DNA from: Burkholderiaceae bacterium
GTDB lineage: Bacteria; Pseudomonadota; Gammaproteobacteria; Burkholderiales; Burkholderiaceae_D
Direction of reading: 5' to 3'
Assembly: GCA_014379395.1 (NCBI GenBank)
Contig: JACMLV010000223.1
Span: 1-20,148, forward strand
Length of the DNA stretch: 20,148 nt
Part shown: piece after piece, positions 1 through 7,032 of the stretch
Position numbering within the stretch: the first letter of the stretch is position 1
Layout: each line of letters starts with the position of its first letter
The notes under the pieces: model-generated
Database searches by the model: none
What the model saw: the letters and a program-made list of their open reading frames with translations, nothing else
What the model was told of the DNA's origin: nothing
Translations under genes and position numbers: made by a program

Positions 1-1
1 C

Positions 2-1402
2 ATGAACAAACCCGCACCACCCGTTTCCGTCATCAAAATGTACATGGCGCGCGAAGACATCCACGTGCGTGAGACAAAAGGGCGCTATGCGACGCTGCGC
101 TGGGTCTGCGTATGGCTGACCCAACTGGTGTTTTACGGCCTGCCGTGGTTGTCGTGGAACGGGCGCCAGGCGGTGCTGTTCGATCTGGACGAGCGCAAGT
201 TCTACCTGTTCGGCACGGTCCTGTTTCCGCAGGATTTTTATTACCTGGCGCTGTTGCTCATCATCTGCGCCTATGCGCTGTTTCTTTTCACGGCGGTGGG
301 CGGGCGCGTCTGGTGCGGCTTTTCCTGCCCGCAGACGGTGTACACCAAGATTTTCATGTGGATAGAGAATCAGATCGAAGGGCGGCGCAGCGCCCGGATG
401 CGGCTCGCCAAGCAGCCCTGGACGCTTGCCAAGGTGGGTAAAAAGTGCGCCAAGCACGGGCTGTGGATCGCGCTGTCCTTGTGGACCGGTTTTACGCTGA
501 TCGCCTATTTCACGCCGGTGCGCGTGCTGGGCGACGAGGTGGCGACGTCCTCGCTGGGGCCGTGGGAATCGTTCTGGATCCTGTTCTACGCGTTCGCCAC
601 CTACGGCAACGCCGGCTGGCTGCGCGAGCAGGTGTGCCGCTACATGTGTCCGTATGCCCGCTTCCAGAGCGCGATGTTCGATCCGGACACCTTGATCGTC
701 AGCTACGACAAGGAGCGCGGCGAACCGCGCGGCGCGCTCAATAAAGCGCCGACCTCGTCCGCCGACCAGGGCGCCTGCATCGACTGCTCGCTGTGCGTCC
801 AGGTCTGTCCGACCGGCATCGATATCCGCGACGGTCTGCAATACGACTGCATCGGCTGCGCCGCCTGCGTCGACGCCTGCGATTCGGTGATGGACAAGAT
901 CGCCGCGCCGCGCGGCCTGGTGCGCTTCACCACCGAGAACGGCTTGAAGAACAAGTTTTCGCTCAAGCAGATCCGCCAGCGCGCGCTGCGCCCCCGCGTC
1001 CTGATTTACAGCGCGCTGCTGATCGTGCTGGTGGCGCTGTTTTTCGGCTCGCTGGCCACCCGCACGCCGCTTCGGATGGACGTGATCCGCGACCGCGGCA
1101 TCATGGCGCGCACCGTCGACGGCGCCGGAACGGTCGAGAACGTGTATCGCCTGCAAATCATGAATTCGGACGAGGCGCCACACACGTATCGCATCGGCGT
1201 GTCCGGCATCGACGGCATCGCGCTCGCGTCGCCGGCCGAGGTGCGGCTGGAAAGCACGGAATCGCGCTCGGTGCCGGTCACGCTGCGGGTCGCCGAGGGC
1301 AAGGGCGCGGTGGGATCGAATAAGGTCGTTTTCGAGTTGAGGGCGGTTGATGACGAGCGCATCGGCGTGAAGGAAAAAGCGAGCTTTTTTGTGCCGCGCT
1401 GA
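2..1402 (+). CDS. ccoG: Cytochrome c oxidase accessory protein CcoG (FixG/RdxA family)
   Basis: Membrane-bound polyferredoxin needed for assembly of cbb3-type cytochrome oxidase; family members are implicated in copper handling for the CcoN subunit. The 466-residue protein has N-terminal membrane segments, two Cys-rich membrane-proximal motifs (CGFSCP and CRYMCP), and two ferredoxin-like clusters: C259/C262/C265/C269 followed by P, then C283/C286/C289/C293. A further membrane segment lies near residues 330-350, followed by an Ig-like periplasmic FixG C-terminal domain. The length is normal for the family, so the gene is probably complete, but the ATG is at base 2 and the ribosome binding site is outside the window, so a start further upstream cannot be excluded. 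The genes expected next to it (ccoNOQP) would lie to the left. The family call is firm. Confidence 0.95.
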   Translation: MNKPAPPVSVIKMYMAREDIHVRETKGRYATLRWVCVWLTQLVFYGLPWLSWNGRQAVLFDLDERKFYLFGTVLFPQDFYYLALLLIICAYALFLFTAVGGRVWCGFSCPQTVYTKIFMWIENQIEGRRSARMRLAKQPWTLAKVGKKCAKHGLWIALSLWTGFTLIAYFTPVRVLGDEVATSSLGPWESFWILFYAFATYGNAGWLREQVCRYMCPYARFQSAMFDPDTLIVSYDKERGEPRGALNKAPTSSADQGACIDCSLCVQVCPTGIDIRDGLQYDCIGCAACVDACDSVMDKIAAPRGLVRFTTENGLKNKFSLKQIRQRALRPRVLIYSALLIVLVALFFGSLATRTPLRMDVIRDRGIMARTVDGAGTVENVYRLQIMNSDEAPHTYRIGVSGIDGIALASPAEVRLESTESRSVPVTLRVAEGKGAVGSNKVVFELRAVDDERIGVKEKASFFVPR

Positions 1403-1472
1403 CCTCCCGCCGGCCGAGCTTTCCGTGCATCATGCTGGTGTCCTGAGCGTGCGTGATATTCGAGAGAGCGGA

Positions 1473-2903
1473 ATGAAATTGTATGAAGCGTTGGCCGACG
1501 AGATTGCCCAGTCGATCCGGGCCGGGGTGATGAAGTTCGGCGACCGCCTGCCGTCGGTGCGCAAGGCGAGCCAAAGCCGGGGCGTCAGTCCGGCCACGGT
1601 GTTCGAGGCGTATTACCTGCTCGAGGCGCGCGGCCTGATCCGCGCCCGCGAACGCTCGGGCTATTACGTGACGGCGCGCTCGGCGGTGTTGCCGCCGGAA
1701 CCGGACATCGCGATGCCGTCGGACCAGCAGTCCAAGCCGGTCGATGTCAGCGAGTTGGTGTTCGCGGTGCTGGAATCGACCCGCACCCGCGACGTGGTGC
1801 CGCTCGGCTCGGCGTTTCCGAGTCCGCTGCTGTTTCCACTGCCCAAGCTGGCGCGCGTGATGGCGTCGAGCGTGCAGGGCATGGACCCCTGGAGCACGGT
1901 CGACGATATGACGCCCGGCAACGCCGGCCTGCGCCGCCAGATCGCCCTGCGCTATCTGGCCGACGGCATCCAGGTCCACCCCGACGAGATCGTCATCACC
2001 AACGGCGCGCTGGAAGCCTTGAATTTGTGCCTGATGGCGGCCACAAGGCCGGGCGACGCCGTGGTCATCGAATCGCCCGCGTTCTACGGCGCCTTGCAGG
2101 CGCTGGAGCGGGTCGGGCTGCGGGCGGTCGAGGTGCCGACCCATCCGCGCGACGGCGTCGACCTGGCCGCGCTGGAACAGGCATTGATTAAGCATCAGCC
2201 GAAGGCGTGCTGGCTGATGACCAACTTCCAGCATCCGCTGGGCAGCCTGATGCCGGACCAGAACAAGCGCGATCTGGTGGCCTTGCTGGCGCGCCACGAC
2301 GTGCCGCTGATCGAGGACGACGTGTACGGCGAGCTGTACTTCGGCAACAAGCGCCCGGTTCCCGCCAAGGCCTTCGACGCCAACGGGCTGGTGATGCACT
2401 GCTCGTCGTTTTCCAAGTGCCTGGCGCCCGGCTACCGGGTCGGCTGGGCGATCGCCGGCCGCTACACGCGAGCGGTGGCGCGCCTGAAGCTGACCACCAC
2501 CTTGTCGACCTCGGCGCCGGCGCAACTGGCGCTGGCCGACTATCTGGCCAAGGGCGGCTACGAGCGCCATCTGCGCCAGTTGCGGCAGGCGCTCTCGGTC
2601 CAGCAAGGCGAATTCATCCAGGCGGTGCTGCGCCATTTTCCGCCCGGCACGCGGGCGACCCGGCCCGAGGGCGGCTATTTTCTGTGGCTGGAACTGCCCG
2701 AGGGCGTCGACGCGCTGCAGTTGCACCGCCAGGCGCTGGCGCTGGGCATCAGCATCGCGCCCGGCCCGATGTTCTCGGCGCGGCGCGCGTTCGCCAACTG
2801 CATCCGGCTCAACTACGGCCATCCGTGGGACGCCCGCATCGCGGCCGCCGTCGAAACGCTGGGGAAACTGGTGTCGGCCGCGCAGGAGGCGGGTCGGGTC
2901 TGA
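1473..2903 (+). CDS. MocR-type PLP-dependent regulator (GntR wHTH fused to class I aminotransferase)
   Basis: Predicted transcription factor of the MocR/PdxR subfamily: an N-terminal GntR winged helix (about residues 1-70, with the typical LPSVRKASQSRGVSPATVFEAYYLLEARGLI stretch broken here only by family-typical substitutions) joined to a fold-type I aminotransferase domain. The PLP-binding lysine is visible as K315 in SSFSKCLAPGYRVGW. The start at ATG 1473 gives 476 residues, usual for the family, and is preceded by a purine-rich GAGAGAGCGGA. The open frame continues upstream to 1389 but that part does not look like the family. It lies 70 bp after ccoG. The effector and target genes cannot be told from the sequence; no obvious divergent target gene is present. 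Its last 37 bases are repeated at 5718-5754. Confidence 0.9.
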   Translation: MKLYEALADEIAQSIRAGVMKFGDRLPSVRKASQSRGVSPATVFEAYYLLEARGLIRARERSGYYVTARSAVLPPEPDIAMPSDQQSKPVDVSELVFAVLESTRTRDVVPLGSAFPSPLLFPLPKLARVMASSVQGMDPWSTVDDMTPGNAGLRRQIALRYLADGIQVHPDEIVITNGALEALNLCLMAATRPGDAVVIESPAFYGALQALERVGLRAVEVPTHPRDGVDLAALEQALIKHQPKACWLMTNFQHPLGSLMPDQNKRDLVALLARHDVPLIEDDVYGELYFGNKRPVPAKAFDANGLVMHCSSFSKCLAPGYRVGWAIAGRYTRAVARLKLTTTLSTSAPAQLALADYLAKGGYERHLRQLRQALSVQQGEFIQAVLRHFPPGTRATRPEGGYFLWLELPEGVDALQLHRQALALGISIAPGPMFSARRAFANCIRLNYGHPWDARIAAAVETLGKLVSAAQEAGRV

Positions 2904-3074
2904 TTAAAGCTGGCCGTGTTCGGAGAACGAGTGCACCTGATGGCCGGCCACCACGAAATGGTCGAGGATGCGCACGTCGACCAGCGCCAGGGCCTGCACC
3001 AGCGTGCGCGTGAGCAGAGGTCCGATTCGCTCGGCTCGGACGTGCCGGGCGGGTGGTTGTGGGCCAGCAGCACG
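2867..3074. repeat. Left copy of a ~208-bp direct repeat (mocR tail plus radC 3' end)
   Basis: Matches 5718-5926 base by base except four substitutions (in the interval ~2985-3050) and one missing base after GTGAGCAG. It contains the last 37 bases of mocR, the abutting mocR and radC stop codons (TGA followed directly by TTA), and the 3' end of radC on the minus strand. Homology stops abruptly after GGCCAGCAGCACG at 3074. All differences lie in the radC part; the mocR part is identical in both copies. Confidence 0.93.
2904..3074 (-). pseudogene. radC': radC 3' fragment, frameshifted
   Basis: The minus-strand translation gives LLAHNHP followed by PGTSEPSESDL, the metal-binding JAMM segment of RadC, but a single-base deletion shifts the frame after it, and there is no N-terminal two thirds. 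The intact gene has HNHPSG where this copy has HNHPPG. It sits at the left edge of the lower-GC insert and shares its stop codon position with the intact radC. It is either the original radC 3' end, displaced and decaying, or a foreign radC fragment brought in with the insert. Confidence 0.85.
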
Positions 3075-3221
3075 ACCTTGCTGGAATCACTGTGCTGGTT
3101 GCGTGGTGGCGTCAACTTAGCAGGAACAGGACCCCAATACCGTAGCGGGAATGATCGGATGGGTGCATGATCTAAACAAGGGCCGCAATCGGGTTGCGGA
3201 CAGTTTAGGAGTGAATTGGGC

Positions 3222-3500
3222 ATGACAACCAGGATCACTGTAGCCGCTGGCAACGTCAGGATCGGCGATATTATCTACAACGGCCTTGGCACTGGCAAGC
3301 ACCCAACCTACGCCTGGGAAGCTATCACCCAGGTCAATTCGGTGGATGGACTGATTCAGCTGATTACGGGCCATCTCGAAGGCCCCCACGGTGAATTCTG
3401 GTTCGAGCCGGACGAATCAGTTGTCGTGGTTCGCCACCCACCCGCAGAGCCCAAAGCAGCTATCGCAGAGCCCCACAACAAGCGAACTCACGGGCATTAG
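3222..3500 (+). CDS. Small hypothetical protein, 92 residues
   Basis: Unrecognised. ATG 3222 follows AGGAG (3208-3212) with 9 bases between, a good ribosome binding site; a TTG two codons upstream is a less likely start. The predicted protein begins MTTRITVAAGNVRIGDIIYN and is rich in beta-strand patterns (VRIGD, AWEAITQVNSVDGLIQLITG, FWFEPDESVVVVRH), reminiscent of small SH3-like barrel proteins carried on plasmids and islands. The last ~20 residues (PPAEPKAAIAEPHNKRTHGH) look disordered. There is no signal peptide and no membrane segment. It lies in the lower-GC insert and is the first gene after the left radC fragment; it does not form an obvious operon with the LysR gene, which points towards it from the other side. 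Function unknown. Confidence 0.6.
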   Translation: MTTRITVAAGNVRIGDIIYNGLGTGKHPTYAWEAITQVNSVDGLIQLITGHLEGPHGEFWFEPDESVVVVRHPPAEPKAAIAEPHNKRTHGH

Positions 3501-3641
3501 GACAGGCTTTATCGTTGGCGGTGGTTGCATGATCGCCCATTGGCACCACAAAATACACGGGCTGCGGCTGCCAGCAATCGGCCAAAAGCGAAAGTTCACA
3601 AATCCCCAGAAGCTGCCGCCAAAACGTCTGCTATTGGTCTA

Positions 3642-4559
3642 TCACGCCTCAAAAGGGAAGTCGGCGGGAACTAATGCTTGGCTGCTGGCTGAGACTACCG
3701 TCTGGATGAACTCCGTGATGGCTCGCAATCGGGGGCTTCGCCTCAAGTCCTCATGGTAGGCCAACCAAAGCGGCATGGACTGCATTGGACGGGGAGACGG
3801 CACTCGCCGTAGTAATGCATCACCTTCACCCGCCAGGCAAGGCAAGGCCGCACACCCTACTCCCGCTCGAGCAGATTCAATCAGCACTTGAGTCAGGTTT
3901 GAGCGGAGTGCGATTCTTTCGGGGGGTACGATTTTGGAAAGAAACAGCTCCTGCGCCAAATCGTTGGATGAGTCCTCGTAAGCCAGAAACATCTGCTCCG
4001 AAAATGGCCGCATATCTGTCGCGGAGGCATAGAAAGCGTAGGCCATTTCTCCGAGTCTTCGTGTCACCAGACCAGGAACCTGCGGGCGAGACATACGCAC
4101 TGCGACATCAGCCTCACGCCTGGACAAATCCAGAGTTCGGTTATCTCCCACCAGTTGTACCTGAAGGCCGGGGTGTAATCGCAAGAACCCACCCAGCGCC
4201 GGCGCAAATAGCCTGGCAGAAAGAAACGGCGTAGTCGTCAGCCGCACGAGCCCAGTCAGTTCGCTGACCGTTCCCTCGCTGCGCCTCAACAAACCGATGA
4301 CTTCGCCTTCCATTCGCTCGGCCGTCGCCAGCACCTCGTCACCCAACGGGGTTGGGGTAAAACCGAGCGGGCTGCGTTCAAACAGTGGTGCAGCTAATTC
4401 CAGTTCCAGACTCTCGAGGTGCCGGGCGACCGTCGTGTGGTCTACACCGAGTGTTCGTGCGGCTGCCGAGAGCGTGCCGCCTCGCCCCAAGGCCAGCACG
4501 ACTCTCAGAAGGTCCCATTTTCCTGTGGCGCCCTTGGTTGTGTTTTTTTGCGCAGCCAT
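3642..4559 (-). CDS. LysR-family transcriptional regulator
   Basis: A 305-residue LysR-type regulator of normal length: N-terminal winged helix-turn-helix (about residues 15-75, GGTLSAAARTLGVDHTTVARHLESLE), then a linker helix and a periplasmic-binding-protein-like effector domain (about residues 95-295). It is transcribed divergently from the EamA transporter with 74 bp between the two starts, the classic arrangement in which a LysR protein controls the neighbouring exporter as well as itself. GC content is lower than in the flanking core genes, matching the rest of the insert. The effector is unknown. A 150-codon open frame on the opposite strand is a shadow of this gene. Confidence 0.9.
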   Translation of the reverse strand: MAAQKNTTKGATGKWDLLRVVLALGRGGTLSAAARTLGVDHTTVARHLESLELELAAPLFERSPLGFTPTPLGDEVLATAERMEGEVIGLLRRSEGTVSELTGLVRLTTTPFLSARLFAPALGGFLRLHPGLQVQLVGDNRTLDLSRREADVAVRMSRPQVPGLVTRRLGEMAYAFYASATDMRPFSEQMFLAYEDSSNDLAQELFLSKIVPPERIALRSNLTQVLIESARAGVGCAALPCLAGEGDALLRRVPSPRPMQSMPLWLAYHEDLRRSPRLRAITEFIQTVVSASSQALVPADFPFEA

Positions 4560-4633
4560 TGCGAAATTTTATCCATTCCCTAACTTAAATTCCACAGCTA
4601 TTATCCGCGCATTCAGTCCGAAGGAGTGCTCTA
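4560..4633. promoter_or_regulatory. Divergent LysR / EamA control region
   Basis: 74 bp between the divergent starts, noticeably AT-rich. It must hold both promoters and any LysR site. For the transporter, TATTAT at 4599-4604 is a possible -10, but the -35 at the right distance (TTCCCT, 4576-4581) is poor, which would fit a promoter needing activation. AAGGAG at 4621-4626 is a strong ribosome binding site for the ATG at 4634. I could not pick out one convincing T-N11-A palindrome. Confidence 0.45.
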
Positions 4634-5569
4634 ATGTCGCAAATGTCACCTTGGTTGCGGGGTAGTGGAATGCTCGCTGCCACGGCAATTACGTGGGGCG
4701 GTATGTTTCCCATCATGAAGCCGCTATTGGGAAAAGTTGACCCGTTCACCCTGACACTGGTCCGCTTCGGTTTTGCTGCTTTGGTCTTCATCATCATCCT
4801 TCTTGCGGTAGAAGGACGTGAGGCGTTTTCTACCCAAGGCAAAACTCTCCGGCTGTGGTGGTTGGGTACGCTGGGTTTTGCAGGATTTGGCCTACTACTC
4901 GTTCTAGGCCTCAACAATGCCCGGCCTGAACACGCCTCGGTCGTACCAGCGCTCATGCCGCTAATTTCAATTGGCATCGCTACGGTGCGTACTCGTACCT
5001 GGCCACGCCCGAGAGCAGCAACTGCGGTTGCCTTGGGTATCTTTGGCGTTGTTCTGGTGGTCACTCGTGGAAACCCAGCTGCCTTGTTAGGGGGGCAGAC
5101 AGGACAAGGCGAAGTGCTCGTTTTTATCGGCGCAACCTGCTGGGTTTTCTACACATTGGGTGCCGCTGAATTCCCTGGCTGGTCAGGGCTGCGCTACACC
5201 ACATTGACGATTTCGCTCGGTGTAATGAGTGTGCTGGCAGCGGAGTTAATTGCCCTTTCGGTGGGGGCTGCGACCGTTCCTACGGCAACGGTCCTACTCG
5301 AAGCAACCCCCCAGTTCTCCTACCTTATCTTTGCTGCGTCGGTCATGGGGTTCCAGTTTTGGAATGCCGGCATGCGAGTGCTCGGCCCCGCCCGCGGGGT
5401 TCTTTTCATCAATCTGGTTCCGGTAACTGCATTCACCATTGCTCTATTAGGTGGCCATATACCGACAGGCTGGGAAGTTCTGGGCGTCGGATTGGTGATA
5501 TTGGCGTTGGTTCTGAATAGCTGGATACCCAAGCAAAAGCGAGAGCTTGTACCGCAGTCAGGAGGTTAA
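4634..5569 (+). CDS. EamA/DMT-family transporter (predicted metabolite exporter)
   Basis: A 311-residue inner-membrane protein of the drug/metabolite transporter superfamily with about ten hydrophobic segments in two EamA repeats (roughly residues 8-145 and 160-300). The first repeat starts with LRGSGMLAATAITWGGMFPIMKPLL, typical of EamA proteins. The start is set by AAGGAG seven bases before the ATG. The substrate is unknown; many relatives export amino acids or other metabolites. It is divergent from the LysR gene, which probably regulates it. Codon use is less GC-biased than in the second DMT gene of this window (12760-13650), so the two are unlikely to be a recent duplication. Confidence 0.9.
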   Translation: MSQMSPWLRGSGMLAATAITWGGMFPIMKPLLGKVDPFTLTLVRFGFAALVFIIILLAVEGREAFSTQGKTLRLWWLGTLGFAGFGLLLVLGLNNARPEHASVVPALMPLISIGIATVRTRTWPRPRAATAVALGIFGVVLVVTRGNPAALLGGQTGQGEVLVFIGATCWVFYTLGAAEFPGWSGLRYTTLTISLGVMSVLAAELIALSVGAATVPTATVLLEATPQFSYLIFAASVMGFQFWNAGMRVLGPARGVLFINLVPVTAFTIALLGGHIPTGWEVLGVGLVILALVLNSWIPKQKRELVPQSGG

Positions 5570-5704
5570 CCCGGCGTTAGGTACCTCAATCCAGTTGGCT
5601 GCCCGTGCTGCGGAGGTGGGTTGACCCGCCAGTCTGACTTCGCTGTCCCCAGCAGATGCGAAAATATTGTTTCGAAGATAGTCCACTCTCATCTGGCTGA
5701 GGGG
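5570..5704. other. Non-coding right end of the insert
   Basis: Between the transporter stop and the radC-like 13-mer. No gene, terminator or inverted repeat stands out. The minus strand is open through here into the mocR tail, but the translated residues match nothing I recognise apart from the first few, MFRG, which coincide with RadC. Confidence 0.4.
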
Positions 5705-5717
5705 GCCGCGAAACATT
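5705..5717 (-). pseudogene. radC': Short internal radC match at the insert's right junction
   Basis: Thirteen bases, GCCGCGAAACATT, are identical to 5995-6007 inside the intact radC, with weaker similarity just to the left (TGAGGG against TCAGGG), and they sit directly against the start of the right repeat copy at 5718. In RadC this encodes MFRG. Position rather than length makes it noteworthy: it is what a tandem duplication joint between radC and the mocR tail would look like. A 13-base match on its own could be chance. Confidence 0.45.
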
Positions 5718-5926
5718 ACTGGTGTCGGCCGCGCAGGAGGCGGGTCGGGTCTGATTAAAGCTGGCCGTGTTCGGAGAACGAGTGCACCTGATGGCCGGCC
5801 ACCACGAAATGGTCGAGGATGCGCACGTCGACCAGGGCCAGGGCTTGGACCAGCGTGCGCGTGAGCAGCAGGTCCGATTCGCTCGGCTCGGACGTGCCGG
5901 ACGGGTGGTTGTGGGCCAGCAGCACG
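5718..5926. repeat. Right copy of the ~208-bp direct repeat (mocR tail plus radC 3' end)
   Basis: Partner of 2867-3074. Its first 37 bases (to TGA 5752-5754) are the end of mocR without the rest of the gene; from 5755 it is the 3' end of the intact radC and continues into the rest of that gene. It has one extra base and four substitutions relative to the left copy, and the reading frame is intact here. Confidence 0.93.
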
Positions 5927-6429
5927 CTGGCCGCGTTGAGCGCCAGCGCCGCCTTGACCACTTCGCGCGGATAAACGCTGGTGTGGGTCAGGGTGCCGCG
6001 AAACATTTCCTGGGTTTCGATCAGGCGGTTTTTGACGTCGAGGAAGAGCACGAAAAACGATTCGTGCGCTTGCGGCTTGAGGATCAGGCGCAGGTAATCC
6101 TTGACCGCCTGGGGCGAGCCGAGCAGGTGGCCGTCCCGCAATTCCTCTTCGATCGCGCGGCGCGCCAGCGCCATCACCGCTTGCAGCTGGGCGAACTTGG
6201 CCGCGCCCATGCCGTGCAGCGCGCAAAACTGCGCCAAGCTGGCGTTGAACAGGCCGTGCAGCGAGCCGAAATGGGCCACCGTGTCGCGCGCCAGCGCCAC
6301 CGCGCTCTTGCCCTTGACGCCGGTGCGCAGGAACACCGCCAGCAGCTCGGCATCCGACAAGGCCGCCGCGCCTTCTTTGATCAGGCGCTCGCGCGGGCGA
6401 TCCTGAGCCGGCCAGTCGGAAATTGCCAT
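5755..6429 (-). CDS. radC: RadC family protein (JAB/MPN metalloprotein domain), intact
   Basis: 224 residues, normal for RadC (YicR). An N-terminal helix-hairpin-helix region (about residues 1-80, DWPAQDRPRERLI at the start) precedes the JAB/MPN domain with the JAMM metal-binding residues H173, H175 and D186 in HNHPSGTSEPSESD. Despite its name, a role in DNA repair is not supported for E. coli RadC, and the cellular function is unsettled. ATG 6429 is chosen because MAISDW is the usual family start and a G-run precedes it; the frame extends to 6486. It is divergent from the FKBP gene (102 bp apart), an order common in Betaproteobacteria. Its 3' third is duplicated at the left end of the insert. 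Confidence 0.92.
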   Translation of the reverse strand: MAISDWPAQDRPRERLIKEGAAALSDAELLAVFLRTGVKGKSAVALARDTVAHFGSLHGLFNASLAQFCALHGMGAAKFAQLQAVMALARRAIEEELRDGHLLGSPQAVKDYLRLILKPQAHESFFVLFLDVKNRLIETQEMFRGTLTHTSVYPREVVKAALALNAASVLLAHNHPSGTSEPSESDLLLTRTLVQALALVDVRILDHFVVAGHQVHSFSEHGQL

Positions 6430-6531
6430 CAGCCCCCCCGAATTTGTTATGCTGGCGGCCCCTTGCGCGATGGGCGCGGCCGGCAAGGTCGCTTACAATA
6501 CCGCTTTGCGATTCCTCAACCCAATTTCCCT

Positions 6532-6987
6532 ATGTCCAACACTCAAGTTGCAGTCGTCACCAAGTCGGCCTACCTCACCTTGCATTATCGTTTGGCCTCC
6601 CTCGACGGTACTGATATCGTCACAACCTTCCATGCAAATCCGGCCACCCTGATGATGGGGCAGGGCCAGTTGGCGCCGTTCCTGGAATCGCTGTTGCTCG
6701 GCTTGCCGGAGGGCACCCACAAGACCTTCACGCTGACGCCGGCCGAGGGTTACGGCGAGCGCAATCCGGATCTGATCCGGCCCGTCTCGCGCGCCACCTT
6801 GGATTTGAATTCGGACCCCGACGCCGAGTACAAGATCGGCGACCTGATCAATTTCGACGCGCCCGGCGGCGGCCGCTTCTCCGGCGTGCTGCGCGAGCTC
6901 GGCACCGAAACTTGCCTGTTCGACTTCAACCACCCGATGGCCGGCCAGACGCTGACGTTCGAAGTGAAGCTCATTTCGGTGCTGTGA
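6532..6987 (+). CDS. FKBP-type peptidyl-prolyl cis-trans isomerase, SlpA/FkpB-like
   Basis: 151-residue cytoplasmic FKBP of the SlyD/SlpA type, which accelerates proline isomerisation and acts as a chaperone. The N-terminal half carries the FKBP fold (LHYRLASLDGTDIVTTF, then MGQGQLAPFLESLLLGLPEGTHKTFTL and PAEGYGERNP). The inserted-in-flap chaperone segment covers about residues 80-130 and the last FKBP strand closes the fold (GQTLTFEVKLISVL). There is no His-rich metal-binding tail, which argues for SlpA rather than SlyD. It lies 45 bp upstream of ispH on the same strand; this pairing is frequent in Proteobacteria (as in E. coli fkpB-ispH) and the two are likely co-transcribed. The start at 6532 is the first ATG in frame that fits the family; no strong ribosome binding site is seen. 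Confidence 0.92.
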   Translation: MSNTQVAVVTKSAYLTLHYRLASLDGTDIVTTFHANPATLMMGQGQLAPFLESLLLGLPEGTHKTFTLTPAEGYGERNPDLIRPVSRATLDLNSDPDAEYKIGDLINFDAPGGGRFSGVLRELGTETCLFDFNHPMAGQTLTFEVKLISVL

Positions 6988-7032
6988 CGGCGCGCTAAAT
7001 CAGAACGATAAGCAGGACGATAAGGACGAGCG

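Larger units (their letters stand above)
3075..5704. mobile_element. Lower-GC genomic insert between radC-derived repeats, no mobility genes
   Basis: About 2.6 kb lying between the end of the left radC fragment and a short radC-like match at 5705-5717. GC content and codon use differ visibly from both flanks, which are strongly GC-biased at third positions. Cargo is a small unknown gene, a LysR regulator and an EamA transporter. I see no transposase, integrase or clear terminal inverted repeats, so it is not a self-mobile element as it stands; homologous recombination of acquired DNA is the more likely route. The stretch 3075-3221 holds no gene; it has a hairpin CCGCAA-TCGGG-TTGCGG at 3183-3199. 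The stretch 3501-3641 shows nothing recognisable. The type assignment is a best fit. Confidence 0.6.

Noticed and set aside
1278..2822. 514-codon minus-strand open frame opposite the MocR gene
   Set aside because: Same kind of shadow; the plus strand encodes a recognisable two-domain protein with its PLP lysine.
3110..3140. Sequence TCAACTTAGCAGGAACAGGACCCC, reminiscent of IS21-type element ends
   Set aside because: Only a vague recollection of similar ends; no partner end, no istA/istB-like ORF and no target duplication near it. A search of an IS database with 3075-3221 would decide.
3785..4234. 150-codon plus-strand open frame in the lower-GC insert
   Set aside because: Lies wholly opposite the LysR gene, has no ribosome binding site and resembles no family.
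5558..5754. Minus-strand coding stretch starting MFRGPLSQMRVDYLRNN at the right end of the insert
   Set aside because: Only the first few residues match RadC; the rest matches nothing I know and has no start signal, so it is not called as a gene.
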